DNA of 64,000 nucleotides. It comes from Stenotrophomonas sp. YIM B06876 (GTDB lineage: Bacteria > Pseudomonadota > Gammaproteobacteria > Xanthomonadales > Xanthomonadaceae). A program made the translations under genes and the position numbers. Positions 1-8,821 of the stretch are shown piece after piece. The notes beneath the pieces were generated by a model. That model made no database searches, was not told the DNA's origin, and saw only the letters and a program-made list of their open reading frames with translations. How positions within the stretch are numbered: position 1 is the stretch's first letter; each line of letters opens with the position of its first letter. The stretch spans positions 1 to 64,000 of the forward strand of contig NZ_JAUJUJ010000010.1 in NCBI RefSeq assembly GCF_030711595.1, given 5' to 3'.

Positions 1-1
1 C

Positions 2-30
2 TAGTATGTCAGGCTTTTTGTTTCCGTCAA
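2..30 (-). promoter_or_regulatory. Sigma-70-like promoter firing off the left edge
   Basis: On the minus strand a TTGACG -35 box (25-30) is followed after 16 bases by CATACT (3-8), or after 17 bases by ATACTA (2-7). Transcription would leave the window to the left, downstream of tyrS. The strong -35 is typical of a stable-RNA or highly expressed promoter. An rRNA operon next door would fit a common arrangement in this family, but that is inference: no RNA gene is visible here. Confidence 0.45.
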
Positions 31-190
31 CCGCTTCTTTCGAAGCAGCTGATTTCCCGGTCTTTCGCAGTGGCCGCCTTGCGGTGGCCCCCGCGTCGGG
101 GGAGGTGAAGTATGTGCCTGTTTCCGGGGTTTGTGAAGGGGGGCTGGCACTTTATTTCTGCCCGCCCCTTTGCAGGACCGGAGGCGCGCT

Positions 191-1402
191 TCAGGCAGCA
201 ACAAGCAGGACGCGCGCGAAAGTACGCTTGCCCACCTGCAGCAATCCTTCGAATCCGGGTTGGAATACCTGCTGGGCGTCTTCCACCACACCTCCATCCA
301 CCTTCACCGCCCGCTCCTTGAGCTTGCGCGAGGCCTCGGAGTTGCTTGGCGTCAGACCCGCCGCCGTCAGCAGCGCACCGATGCGCAGGCCTTCGGCCGG
401 AATGGTGACTTCCTGCAGCGGCAACTGGGTGATATCGCCCTGTCCGGTCACCGCGGCGTTCCAGCCGGCAATGGCCTGCCCGGCGGCGGCGGCATCGTGG
501 AAACGCGTGGCCAGCTCGCGCGCCAGGCGCAGCTTGATCTCACGCGGGTTGATCGTGCCGGCCTCGACGTCGGCGCGCAGCTGCCTGGCCTCTTCAATGG
601 AGATGTCGAAGCTGAGCAGGTCGATCCAGCGCCACATCAAGGTGTCATCCACCTTCATGGTCTTGGTGACGATGTCGATGGCCGGTTCGCTGATGCCGAT
701 GTAGTTGCCCAGCGACTTGGACATCTTGTTGACGCCGTCCAGACCCTCCAGCAGCGGCATGGTCAGCACGATCTGCGGCTTCTGGCCGTAGTGCTCCTGC
801 AGGCCACGGCCCATCAGCAGATTGAATTTCTGGTCGGTACCGCCGAGTTCCACATCGCACTCCAGCGCCACCGAGTCGTAGCCCTGCACCAGCGGATACA
901 GGAACTCGTGGATGGCGATGGACTGCTGGGCGGCGTAGCGCTTGGCGAAGTCGTCGCGCTCGAGCATGCGCGCCACGGTGTGCTGCCCGGCCAGGCGGAT
1001 CATGTCGGCCGCGCCCATCTTGCCGAACCACTCCGAGTTGAAGCGCACCTCGGTCTTTTCCCGGTCCAGCACCTTGAACACCTGCTCCTCATAGGTGCGG
1101 GCGTTGGCGAGCACGTCTTCACGGCTGAGCGGCTTGCGGGTGATGTTCTTGCCGGAGGGGTCACCGATCATGCCGGTGAAGTCGCCGATCAGGAAAATCA
1201 CCTGGTGGCCGAGATCCTGGAACTGGCGCAGCTTGTTCAACAGCACGGTGTGGCCCAGGTGCAGGTCCGGCGCGGTGGGGTCGAAACCGGCCTTGATCCG
1301 CAACGGCCGGCCGCTTTGCAGGCGCTCACGCAGCTCTTCCACTTTGAGGATTTCATCGGCACCACGACCGATCAGGGCAAGGGCTTCTTCAATGGGGGAC
1401 AC
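191..1402 (-). CDS. tyrS: Tyrosyl-tRNA synthetase
   Basis: Charges tRNA-Tyr with tyrosine in the cytoplasm. The 403-residue protein carries both class I signatures: HLGH at residues 48-51 (HIGH motif) and KMSKS at 226-230. The C-terminal ~65 residues look like an S4 RNA-binding domain. Length and motif placement fit the TyrRS subgroup common in Gammaproteobacteria other than enterics. It is transcribed away from the M23 peptidase gene, with a divergent 168-bp gap. I see no clear promoter for it in that gap. The first ATG of the frame is used as start because the N-terminus begins directly with the expected helical lead-in to the Rossmann fold. Confidence 0.97.
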   Translation of the reverse strand: MSPIEEALALIGRGADEILKVEELRERLQSGRPLRIKAGFDPTAPDLHLGHTVLLNKLRQFQDLGHQVIFLIGDFTGMIGDPSGKNITRKPLSREDVLANARTYEEQVFKVLDREKTEVRFNSEWFGKMGAADMIRLAGQHTVARMLERDDFAKRYAAQQSIAIHEFLYPLVQGYDSVALECDVELGGTDQKFNLLMGRGLQEHYGQKPQIVLTMPLLEGLDGVNKMSKSLGNYIGISEPAIDIVTKTMKVDDTLMWRWIDLLSFDISIEEARQLRADVEAGTINPREIKLRLARELATRFHDAAAAGQAIAGWNAAVTGQGDITQLPLQEVTIPAEGLRIGALLTAAGLTPSNSEASRKLKERAVKVDGGVVEDAQQVFQPGFEGLLQVGKRTFARVLLVAA

Positions 1403-1495
1403 ACTAAAACTCCCGGCTTCGCCGTCAAGAACATGAATGGTGTTAATTGCAAGTTAATCACGCCAGAAACCTGAAAAGCCATACGGCTCAATGGT

Positions 1496-1524
1496 TTGAC
1501 GCGGTCTTCATAGGTGTCTATGTT
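1496..1524 (+). promoter_or_regulatory. Sigma-70 promoter of the M23 peptidase gene
   Basis: TTGACG (1496-1501), a 17-base spacer, then TATGTT (1519-1524). A transcript would begin near 1531. This lies downstream of the GTG (1514) and ATG (1520) that would otherwise open the reading frame, so it supports the internal ATG at 1571 as the real start. Confidence 0.6.
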
Positions 1525-1570
1525 ACCCGCGTTTGGGCCCGCGATCCGGGTCGACCAGAGAACCCGACTG

Positions 1571-3025
1571 ATGCTGAATTCCGAGCAAGGCCTCGCCCGC
1601 AAGCAGCGCTTCAAGCAACGCCTCAACGTCCTGCACGACACTGCCCTGCATCGGAAGCTGAAACGGCACCTTCCCGCCGCATTCAATGAACGCTGGACCC
1701 GGCGCCATTGGATCCATGCCAGCCTGTTCGTGACCATCGGCGCCCTCGCCGCCACGATCGTGCCGGGCTTCTCCAACGCCATCGATGCGCCGATGCCGTT
1801 CGCGCATTCCACGCTGGCGTTGCCGCTGCCGCCGCTGTCACTGGCCCGCCAGAGCGAAACCCCCGGCGACAGCTGGCAGATCCTGCGGGTGCAGCCGGGA
1901 CAGACGCTGAGCAACCTGTTTGAACAGGCCGGTATCCCGGCCACGGTGATGCACCGCGTGCTCGAGCATCCCGGCACGCGCGAAGTCCTGACCCGGTTGC
2001 GCCCCGGCGCCGAGATCGCTTTCGACCTGCCGGTCAATGGCGAGCTGCGCACGTTGCGCTTCGACCGCGACCCCAGCCACCGCGTCGAGCTGTCGCTGAA
2101 AGGGGATGACATCCGCGAAAAAGTGATGGAGCGCGTCAGCACCACGCGCACCGTGGTCGCCAGCGGCCAGATCAGCAGCTCGCTGTATGCGGCCGGGCGC
2201 AAGGCCGGGCTGACGCCTTCGGCGATCGCCACGATGACCGACGAGATCTTCAAATACGACATCGACTTCTCCAAAGACCTGCAGCCGGGCGACCGCTTCA
2301 GCGTGGTCATGGATGAAACCTGGCGCGAAGGCGAGCGCATCGATACCAGCAAGATCCTGGCGGCCACCTTCGTCACCGGCGGCAAGACCTACAGCGGCTT
2401 CCGCTTCGAGCGGGCCGGCAAGGCCGAATATTTCGACATCAACGGCCGGCCGCTGAAGAAGAGCTTCATCCGCTCGCCGATCCAGTTCGCCCGTTTGAGC
2501 TCGAACTTCGGTTCGCGCCGGCACCCGGTGTTGGGCACGATGCGCATGCACAAGGGCGTGGACTACGCCGCCCGTACCGGCACCCCGATCATGGCCGCCG
2601 GCGACGCGCGCGTGCAGTTCGCCGGCACCCAGCGCGGCTACGGCAATGTGGTGATCCTGGACCACGGCCGCGGCCACACCACGCTGTACGGGCACATGTC
2701 GCGCCTGGGCAGCTACCGCACCGGCCAGCGCGTGGCGCAGGGTCAGGTGATCGGCTATGTCGGTTCCACCGGCATGTCGACCGGGCCGCACTTGCACTAC
2801 GAATTCCGCGTCAATGGCGTGCACCGCAACCCGCTGTCGGTGACGATGCCGCCGCCCGAACCGCTCAAGGGTGCCGACCTGGCGGCGTTCCGTGCCCAGA
2901 CCTCGCCGGCGCTGGCACGCATCCAGGGCATGGAAAAACTGATCTATGCCGACGCCGGTCCGGCCAAACCGGCCCGTGGCACCACCGCCAGCGTGACCGC
3001 CGCGGGCGGCGGCAAACAAGGCTGA
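1571..3025 (+). CDS. M23-family peptidoglycan endopeptidase, membrane anchored
   Basis: Probable cell-wall metallo-endopeptidase (lysostaphin/LytM type) that cuts peptide cross-links in the periplasm. The 484-residue product has a basic cytoplasmic N-terminus, a single membrane segment around residues 32-50, a middle region resembling the LysM-like/OapA part of such proteins, and a C-terminal M23 domain. Zinc ligands are complete: H327 and D331 in HKGVD, and H407/H409 in HLHYE. I chose ATG 1571 rather than GTG 1514 because the promoter at 1496-1524 would put the transcript start after the earlier codons. AnmK follows 74 bp downstream on the same strand, so the pair is plausibly a peptidoglycan turnover unit. 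Confidence 0.9.
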   Translation: MLNSEQGLARKQRFKQRLNVLHDTALHRKLKRHLPAAFNERWTRRHWIHASLFVTIGALAATIVPGFSNAIDAPMPFAHSTLALPLPPLSLARQSETPGDSWQILRVQPGQTLSNLFEQAGIPATVMHRVLEHPGTREVLTRLRPGAEIAFDLPVNGELRTLRFDRDPSHRVELSLKGDDIREKVMERVSTTRTVVASGQISSSLYAAGRKAGLTPSAIATMTDEIFKYDIDFSKDLQPGDRFSVVMDETWREGERIDTSKILAATFVTGGKTYSGFRFERAGKAEYFDINGRPLKKSFIRSPIQFARLSSNFGSRRHPVLGTMRMHKGVDYAARTGTPIMAAGDARVQFAGTQRGYGNVVILDHGRGHTTLYGHMSRLGSYRTGQRVAQGQVIGYVGSTGMSTGPHLHYEFRVNGVHRNPLSVTMPPPEPLKGADLAAFRAQTSPALARIQGMEKLIYADAGPAKPARGTTASVTAAGGGKQG

Positions 3026-3099
3026 CGGCCTGCACGATACGATTGACGGCACCGGCGCCGGGCAACGAAGCTCAGCGCCTGTCCATCTGACCTGCCCCC

Positions 3100-4227
3100 A
3101 TGCCCATCGCCGTTGATCCGCAGCTTCCGCTTTTTTTAGGCCTGATGTCCGGCACCAGTGCCGACGGTATCGACGCGGCGCTGGTGCAGTTTCCCGAAAC
3201 TGGCGGTTGCCGTTTCGTGTACGGCCATACCCACGCATGGGCGCCGGCAACGCGGGCCGCGCTGATCGCATTGGGCCAGGGTGCCGATCTCCGCTCGCTG
3301 GACGAACTGGGGCAACTGGATGCCACCGTGGCGATCGCCTTCGCCGAGGCGGCCAACCAGCTGCTGGCGCTGGCCGCGGTAGACCGGACACAGGTGCTGG
3401 CGATCGGCTCGCACGGGCAGACCATCCGCCACCGGCCGCTGGCCGACCCGGCCTTCACCTGGCAGCTGGGCGACGGCAACCGCATCGCCGAGCTGACCGG
3501 GATCACCACGGTGGCCGACTTCCGCCGCCGCGATGTCGCTGCCGGCGGTCATGGCGCGCCGCTGATGCCGGCTTTCCATCAGGCCATGCTCGGCGCGGCC
3601 GACGAAGACCGGGCCATCCTCAATCTGGGCGGGATAGCCAACCTGAGCCTGATCGGGCGCGACGGCGGCATTCTCGGTTTCGATACCGGCCCGGCCAATG
3701 CCCTGCTCGACAGCTGGTGCCAGCGCCACCGCGGCCAGCCCTATGACGCCGACGGCGCATTTGCGGCCAGCGGCCGGTTCGATGACGCCCTGCTCGCCCG
3801 CTTGCGCGCCGAGGCCTGGTTCGCGTTGCCGCCGCCCAAGAGCACCGGCCGTGAACAGTTCCATCTGGACTGGGTGGAATCGCACCTGGGAGGCAGCCCG
3901 ATTTCAGCCGCCGACGTGCAGGCCACCCTGCTCGAACTGACCGCCGCGACGGTGGCCGATGCCCTGCTCACCCATCTGCCGCAAGTGCGGCGCCTGCTGC
4001 TGTGCGGCGGCGGCGTGCGCAATCCGCAGCTGGTGCGGCGGCTGGGCATGCGGCTGCCGGGTGTCATCCTGCAGTCCAGCGCCGAGCACGGGCTGGACCC
4101 GGATTACCTGGAAGCGATGGGATTTGCCTGGCTGGCGCGGGAAACCCTTGCCGGCCGAGCCGGCAACCTGCCCAGTGTCAGCGGCGCGCGTGGACCGCGC
4201 ATCCTCGGCGCGATCCACCCGGCCTGA
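3100..4227 (+). CDS. anmK: Anhydro-N-acetylmuramic acid kinase
   Basis: Phosphorylates and hydrates 1,6-anhydro-MurNAc to MurNAc-6-phosphate, a step of cell-wall recycling. The 375-residue length is normal for the family. The N-terminal nucleotide-binding signature [10 protein letters not shown] lies at residues 14-23, and the conserved GGIANL stretch and FDTGP segment follow in the expected order. It sits between a cell-wall endopeptidase and, 500 bp on, an AmpG-type permease, which supports a recycling role. No intrinsic terminator with a clear T tract was seen after it. Confidence 0.96.
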   Translation: MPIAVDPQLPLFLGLMSGTSADGIDAALVQFPETGGCRFVYGHTHAWAPATRAALIALGQGADLRSLDELGQLDATVAIAFAEAANQLLALAAVDRTQVLAIGSHGQTIRHRPLADPAFTWQLGDGNRIAELTGITTVADFRRRDVAAGGHGAPLMPAFHQAMLGAADEDRAILNLGGIANLSLIGRDGGILGFDTGPANALLDSWCQRHRGQPYDADGAFAASGRFDDALLARLRAEAWFALPPPKSTGREQFHLDWVESHLGGSPISAADVQATLLELTAATVADALLTHLPQVRRLLLCGGGVRNPQLVRRLGMRLPGVILQSSAEHGLDPDYLEAMGFAWLARETLAGRAGNLPSVSGARGPRILGAIHPA

Positions 4228-4453
4228 GGCCGGCTGCCGCCCCCGTGCCGCAACCGCAGGATCTGCGCGCACCGGATCGGCAATCTCCCTACGCCTGAAA
4301 AAAATCGGCGCACACGCACCTGCTGCATGGCGCGCGCCCCACGCGCGCGCGCGCCGTAGATCACAGCTATCGCGCTTCTGCCGGCCGCAGCGTGCGCCAA
4401 CGGCTCCCGCGCCTATCCGGCCGGCCTTCGACGCCGGCGCAACGGGCGCGGCA

Positions 4454-4681
4454 CTATGGGCTGGCAACGTCGGGCAGGTCGCGCAACGCGCTGATCGCCT
4501 CACGCAGCGCGTCTTCCTCGGAAGTGGCAAAACCGCCGCGCGCCTCGCCTTCAATCGCGAACAGTCCCTGCTCCAGCAGTACCAGACAGGTCTGTTCACG
4601 GGTCCAGCCGCGGGCGACGGCCAGCCGCAGGATGCGTTCAAGCAGGACCGGATCCACGTCCCGCAGTGTCAGATCGGCCAT
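4454..4681 (-). CDS. Small protein with FitA/Arc-like ribbon-helix-helix fold
   Basis: A 75-residue protein. The N-terminal 45 residues (short strand ADLTLRDVD followed by two helices ending near VLLEQGL) match the pattern of FitA-type ribbon-helix-helix antitoxins and DNA-binding proteins. The remainder is acidic and helical. A GGAG Shine-Dalgarno lies 5 bases before ATG 4681, deciding this start over a longer reading. No toxin-like gene is adjacent: the neighbours are anmK (convergent) and the AmpG-type permease (83 bp upstream). DNA binding is inferred from pattern only; it may be a plain regulator or an orphan antitoxin. Confidence 0.7.
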   Translation of the reverse strand: MADLTLRDVDPVLLERILRLAVARGWTREQTCLVLLEQGLFAIEGEARGGFATSEEDALREAISALRDLPDVASP

Positions 4682-4763
4682 ATGTACTCCGGTTGGCAAA
4701 CGTACCGCCCCCCACGGCACCTCAGCGCGCATGATCCGACAGCCGCTGGCGCTTTGGCAACGC

Positions 4764-6056
4764 TCAGCGCGCCGCGTGTTCGCGGATCCGCGGCCACAGC
4801 CAGATCAGCAGCAGCAGGGTCGGAATGACCGTGGTGGAACTGAGCAGGAAGAAGGTGCTGTACGAGGTGGCCTCGACGATATAGCCGGACACCCCGCCGA
4901 CGAATTTGCCCGGCAGGTTGGCCAGCGACACCAGCAATGCGTACTGGGTGGCGGTGAAGTTGCGGTCGGTCAGCGAGGACATGAAGGCGACCAGCACGGT
5001 GCCGGCAAACCCCTGGAACAGGTTGTCGGCACTGAGCGCGGCATAGAACGCCCACAGCTGCCCGGGGTTGTGCGCCATCAGCAGGAAGGCCAGGTTGGAC
5101 AGGCCCACGCCCAGCGCCGCCACCAGCAGCATGCGGCGGAAACCGAACGCGGCCACGGCCACGCCACCGATGAAGGCGCCGCCGATCCCCACCCACACCC
5201 CGAACAGTTTGGAGACGGTGGCGATATCGGCCTTGCTGAACCCCGAGTCCAGATAGAACGGACCGGCCATCACCCCGATCACCTGGTCGGGGAACTTGTA
5301 CAGGCCGACGAAGGCCAGCAGCACCAGCGCCAGCACCGTGCCGTTGCCGCTGAAGAAACTGGCAATCGGCTGCCAGAACGCACCGGCGAAATCGATCCGC
5401 CGCTGGATCCGCGACTGCGGCTGCTCCGGCTCGCGGCACAGCAGGGTGGTGAGGATCGGCAGTAGCATCAGCGCCGACATCGCCAGGTACGCCACGATCC
5501 AGCCTTCGAACTGGGCCAGATACAGCGCGCCGGCCCCGGCCAGGATCAGGCCGATGCGGTAACCCAGGGTGTAGGTGGCGGCCAGCGCCGCCTGCGCGCT
5601 TTCCGGGGCGATCTCGATGCGGTAGGCGTCGACCACCGAATCCTGGGTGGCCCCGGCAAACGAGGCCACCAGCACCCACAGCACCAGCGGGATAACTCCC
5701 AGTTCGGGTTGCACGAACGCCAGCCCGAACAGGCCACCGACCACGCCCAGCTGCGAGGCCAGCAGCCACGACCGGCGCCGGCCGAGGAACGCTGTCAACG
5801 GGAACGCGTAGCGGTCGATCAGCGGCGCCCACACGAATTTGAGCAGGTAGAAGAAGCTGGCCAGGCTGATCAGGCCGATGCTGCCCAGATCCAGCCCGAT
5901 ATCGCGCAGCCGGGTGGACAACGTCTGCGAGGCGATCAGCAGGAACGGCAGGCCGCTGCCGAAACCGAGCAACGCCATGGTCAGCGCCGACGGCGTACCG
6001 AACGCGCGCTTGATTCCGGCCCAACCCTTGTACGACGCCGGGGCGGCCTCGCTCAT
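4764..6056 (-). CDS. ampG: AmpG-type MFS permease
   Basis: Inner-membrane major facilitator transporter, most likely importing anhydro-muropeptides for recycling. The 430-residue protein has about 12 hydrophobic segments. The N-terminal stretch with GFGSGLP, then IGLISL and FKFVWAPLIDRY-like sequence, is characteristic of AmpG. E. coli AmpG is longer (about 490) because it has two extra C-terminal helices; this one is the short form. Its ATG overlaps the stop of xthA by 4 bp, so the two form an operon. Nearby anmK and the M23 peptidase support the muropeptide substrate, though substrate specificity cannot be read from sequence. Confidence 0.88.
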   Translation of the reverse strand: MSEAAPASYKGWAGIKRAFGTPSALTMALLGFGSGLPFLLIASQTLSTRLRDIGLDLGSIGLISLASFFYLLKFVWAPLIDRYAFPLTAFLGRRRSWLLASQLGVVGGLFGLAFVQPELGVIPLVLWVLVASFAGATQDSVVDAYRIEIAPESAQAALAATYTLGYRIGLILAGAGALYLAQFEGWIVAYLAMSALMLLPILTTLLCREPEQPQSRIQRRIDFAGAFWQPIASFFSGNGTVLALVLLAFVGLYKFPDQVIGVMAGPFYLDSGFSKADIATVSKLFGVWVGIGGAFIGGVAVAAFGFRRMLLVAALGVGLSNLAFLLMAHNPGQLWAFYAALSADNLFQGFAGTVLVAFMSSLTDRNFTATQYALLVSLANLPGKFVGGVSGYIVEATSYSTFFLLSSTTVIPTLLLLIWLWPRIREHAAR

Positions 6057-6853
6057 GGAGCGAAATCCACCGTGAACGGGGCGTGGTCGGAGAACCACTG
6101 CTCGCGGTAGATCGAACAGCCACGCAGGCGCTCGCGCAGGCCCGGGGTGAGCAGCTGGTAGTCGATGCGCCAGCCGACGTTGTTGGCGCGGGCGGCGCCG
6201 CGGTTGCTCCACCAGGTGTAGTCCTGGCCTTCCGGGTGCAGCGCGCGGTAGGCGTCCACCCAGCCACGGCCGGCGGCCGGGTCGGCCTGATCGGGCAGAT
6301 CGGCGCACAGCCCGTTGAGCCAGTCACGCTCCTCGGGCAGGCAGCCGGAGTTTTTCTGGTTGGACTTCCAGTTCCGGATATCCAGCGCAGTGCGCACGAT
6401 GTTCCAGTCGCCGCACAGCACGTAGTCGCGGCCGCTGGCCAACCACTGCTCGAGGATCGGCCGCAGCCATTGCATCACCTCGAACTTGAAGCCCTGGCGC
6501 AACTCGCCCGACGACCCGGACGGAATATAGAACGACACCACGCTGAGGTTGCCGAAGCGGGCCTCGATGTAACGGCCCTCGTCATCGAACGGCGCCCAGC
6601 CCAGCGCGGTGCGCACCTCGTCGGGCTCGCGCCTGCTGTAGATCGCCACGCCGCTGTAGCCCTTCCTGGTGATCGCATCGCGGTAGAAACAATGGTGACC
6701 GTCGGGACGGAACATGGGGTCGCTCAGCTGGGTCTCCTGCGCCTTGGTTTCCTGGAGGCACAGCACATCGGCGTCCTGGGCGCGGAACCAGTCGAGAAAC
6801 CCCTTGGTGGCGGCGGAACGGATGCCGTTGGCATTGAAGCTGATGATGCGCAT
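6053..6853 (-). CDS. xthA: Exodeoxyribonuclease III family AP endonuclease
   Basis: Base-excision-repair nuclease that cleaves abasic sites and degrades 3' ends of duplex DNA, Mg-dependent. The 266-residue product starts MRIISFNANGIRSA, the classic family N-terminus, with catalytic motifs LQETKAQ, GDWNI, the NNVGWRIDY stretch and the terminal SDHAPF. A longer reading frame exists upstream, but the conserved N-terminus fixes ATG 6853. The gene overlaps ampG by 4 bp at its 3' end and is divergent from pyrE, leaving about 110 bp for two promoters. Confidence 0.95.
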   Translation of the reverse strand: MRIISFNANGIRSAATKGFLDWFRAQDADVLCLQETKAQETQLSDPMFRPDGHHCFYRDAITRKGYSGVAIYSRREPDEVRTALGWAPFDDEGRYIEARFGNLSVVSFYIPSGSSGELRQGFKFEVMQWLRPILEQWLASGRDYVLCGDWNIVRTALDIRNWKSNQKNSGCLPEERDWLNGLCADLPDQADPAAGRGWVDAYRALHPEGQDYTWWSNRGAARANNVGWRIDYQLLTPGLRERLRGCSIYREQWFSDHAPFTVDFAP

Positions 6854-6965
6854 GGAAAACCGGTAGCTAAGGCGGGAACCGGCAAAAGCATACCTGCTTG
6901 CACCAGCATTCCCCGCAGCCATGCTTTACGCTTTGCATCTTTCCGTACCGCAACCGGCCCTGCCC

Positions 6966-7625
6966 ATGAGTGACCACCGTTCCCGTTTCCTGCAGCTGGC
7001 ACTGAACGCCGACGCGCTGCGTTTTGGCCAGTTCACGCTCAAATCCGGGCGGGTCAGCCCGTATTTCTTCAATGCCGGCCGTTTCGACACCGGCCTGGCG
7101 CTGGCCCAGCTGGGCAACTGCTATGCCGACGCGATCGAGGCCGCCGGCATGGCCTACGACCAGCTGTTCGGCCCGGCCTACAAGGGCATTCCGCTGGCCA
7201 CCGCGATCGCCTGCGAGCTGTCGCACCGCGGCCGCAATCTGCCGCTGACCTTCAACCGCAAGGAGGCCAAGGAGCACGGCGAGGGCGGCAACCTGATCGG
7301 CGCCGACATGGCCGGCAGGCGGGTGCTGATCGTCGATGACGTGATCACCGCCGGCACCGCCATCCGCGAGGCGCTGGCGATCATCCGTGCCGCCGGCGGC
7401 ATCCCGGCCGGGATCGTGGTGGCGCTGGACCGCCAGGAAGTGGCCTCCGGGCAGGATCCGCGCTCGGCCGCGCAGGCGGTGGCCGAGGAGGCGGGCATTC
7501 CGGTGGTGGCCGTGGCCAACCTCGGCGACCTGCTTGCATTCGCCTCGGGAAACCCGGAACTTGTCGGCTACCGCGAACCGTTGCTGGCCTACCGGGCCCG
7601 CTACGGAAGCCAACCGTCAGGCTGA
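6966..7625 (+). CDS. pyrE: Orotate phosphoribosyltransferase
   Basis: Pyrimidine biosynthesis: orotate plus PRPP to orotidine-5'-phosphate. The 219-residue length is typical. The PRPP-binding signature VLIVDDVITAGTA and the lysine-rich FNRKEAKEHGEGG loop are present. ATG 6966 (MSDHRSRFLQLALN) matches the usual family N-terminus, so the in-frame upstream ATG at 6921 is rejected. A secreted coiled-coil protein gene follows 15 bp downstream, probably cotranscribed. Confidence 0.97.
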   Translation: MSDHRSRFLQLALNADALRFGQFTLKSGRVSPYFFNAGRFDTGLALAQLGNCYADAIEAAGMAYDQLFGPAYKGIPLATAIACELSHRGRNLPLTFNRKEAKEHGEGGNLIGADMAGRRVLIVDDVITAGTAIREALAIIRAAGGIPAGIVVALDRQEVASGQDPRSAAQAVAEEAGIPVVAVANLGDLLAFASGNPELVGYREPLLAYRARYGSQPSG

Positions 7626-7640
7626 CAGCAGGGGGCTGCC

Positions 7641-8309
7641 ATGATGCCGAGCTTTTCCAAAACCGCTGCGCTGGCACTGGCCGTGCTGGCAGCGCTGGCG
7701 CTGCCGGCGGCCGCGCAGCCCAGGGACGGTACGCCGTCCAAGAAACTGTATTGCTGGGACGAAGGTCCGCGCCGGATCTGTTCGGACACGCTGCCACCGG
7801 AGGCGGTGAACAGCGCGCGCGACGAATTCAACGCCCGCAGCGGGCTGCGCAGCGGCGAAGTGCAGCGCGCGCTCACCGCCGAGGAACGCATCGCGGTGGC
7901 CGCCGAGGAGGCGCAACGCCGGGTCGACCAGGCCGCGGTGGACACCCGCCGCCGCACCGAGCAGGCGATGCTGGCCACCTTCCAGAGCGAGGACGAACTG
8001 CGGCGCGTGTTCAAAGAGCGCATCGGCATCGTCGACAACAACGTCGAGACCGCCCGCTACAACGTCGCCAGCCTGCGCGACGCGCTGGCCACCCAGCTGC
8101 GCACCGCCGGTGACCGCGAGCTGGCCGGGCAGAAGATCGGCGACAAACAAGTCGCCGATATCCGCCAGCGCCACTCCGAGCTGTTGTTGCAGAAGCGCAT
8201 GCAGGCTTCGTTTGAACAGCAACGGCAGGCACTGGACGTGGAGATCGAACAGACCGTGGCCCGCTACCGCCTGCTCAAGGGCATCGACCACGACGCGCCG
8301 GCCGGCTGA
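7641..8309 (+). CDS. Periplasmic coiled-coil protein, DUF4124-like N-terminus
   Basis: A 222-residue exported protein of unknown function. Residues 1-26 form a signal peptide ending AAAQ. A short cysteine-containing segment (LYCWDEGPRRICSD) resembles the start of DUF4124 proteins. The rest is charged and strongly helical, consistent with a coiled coil. A good Shine-Dalgarno (AGCAGGGGG) precedes ATG 7641. It directly follows pyrE and is closed by an intrinsic terminator, so it is the last gene of that transcript. No enzymatic motif is visible. Confidence 0.8.
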   Translation: MMPSFSKTAALALAVLAALALPAAAQPRDGTPSKKLYCWDEGPRRICSDTLPPEAVNSARDEFNARSGLRSGEVQRALTAEERIAVAAEEAQRRVDQAAVDTRRRTEQAMLATFQSEDELRRVFKERIGIVDNNVETARYNVASLRDALATQLRTAGDRELAGQKIGDKQVADIRQRHSELLLQKRMQASFEQQRQALDVEIEQTVARYRLLKGIDHDAPAG

Positions 8310-8334
8310 GCGGCGACGCACCGGTCCACTGCAA

Positions 8335-8360
8335 GGGCGGCCCCATGGGCCGCCCTTTTT
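8335..8360 (+). terminator. Intrinsic terminator after the pyrE transcript
   Basis: Perfect 9-bp stem GGGCGGCCC (8335-8343) / GGGCCGCCC (8347-8355) with a CAT loop, followed directly by TTTTT (8356-8360). Confidence 0.9.
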
Positions 8361-8478
8361 CATGGTCCATGGTTGCGCCGCTGGCGGTGGAAGCCGGGGG
8401 GTGTCGTTTCCATGCCGCCCGCACCGGCTGTCCGCGACCAGCGCGGCGCCTCTTCATGCGCGGCCCGTCGCACCCGGG

Positions 8479-8496
8479 TTTTACGCACTTTTTACG
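8479..8496 (+). promoter_or_regulatory. Candidate KdpE operator of the kdp operon
   Basis: Two direct copies of TTTTACG at 8479-8485 and 8490-8496, starts 11 bp apart (one helical turn). This is the arrangement used by OmpR-family response regulators, and the T-rich sequence resembles the known E. coli KdpE site. A GATAGC hexamer at 8515-8520 could serve as -10. It lies 222 bp before kdpF and is the only such repeat in the gap. Confidence 0.55.
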
Positions 8497-8584
8497 GAGC
8501 CGCCCGCGGCGACCGATAGCGCCTTTATGCGCGGCGGCGGGACCATGGCCTCCGCAGTGGAACGGTTCCACCGGAGGGGCTTCC

Positions 8585-8716
8585 ATGCTTTCACAGACCT
8601 TCGGTGTCCCTGGCCGTCTACTGCGGACGTTGCCGTTGTTTCTTCACTGCCGTGGCCGTCGGCACCGGTCCCGCGCCAGCGCCGGCGCGTGCGCAGCCAC
8701 GTTCGCGAGGTCCTGA
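8585..8716 (+). CDS. Possible leader peptide ahead of kdpF
   Basis: A 43-codon frame beginning at ATG 8585 with an unusually good Shine-Dalgarno (GGAGGGG, 5 bases before the ATG) and ending 2 bp before the kdpF start, so translation could be coupled. The peptide is basic and arginine-rich with no recognisable domain. It could be a chance frame in high-GC DNA; the ribosome-binding site and the tight junction are the only arguments for it. Confidence 0.3.
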   Translation: MLSQTFGVPGRLLRTLPLFLHCRGRRHRSRASAGACAATFARS

Positions 8717-8718
8717 CC

Positions 8719-8811
8719 ATGCCTGTCTGGCTTTCCATGGTATGCGGCGCGGTGGTGCTCATCGCCGCGGCCTACCTGCTGTACGTCGTGCTCCGGCCCG
8801 GATCCGTCTGA
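8719..8811 (+). CDS. kdpF: KdpF, small subunit of the Kdp potassium pump
   Basis: A 30-residue single-span membrane peptide (hydrophobic residues 7-24, ending LRPGSV). Size, position directly before kdpA (10-bp gap) and the YLLYVVLRP ending match KdpF, which stabilises the KdpABC complex. A GAGG ribosome-binding site lies 8 bases before ATG 8719. It is short enough to be missed by automatic annotation. Confidence 0.85.
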   Translation: MPVWLSMVCGAVVLIAAAYLLYVVLRPGSV

Positions 8812-8821
8812 GCGGCCGACC

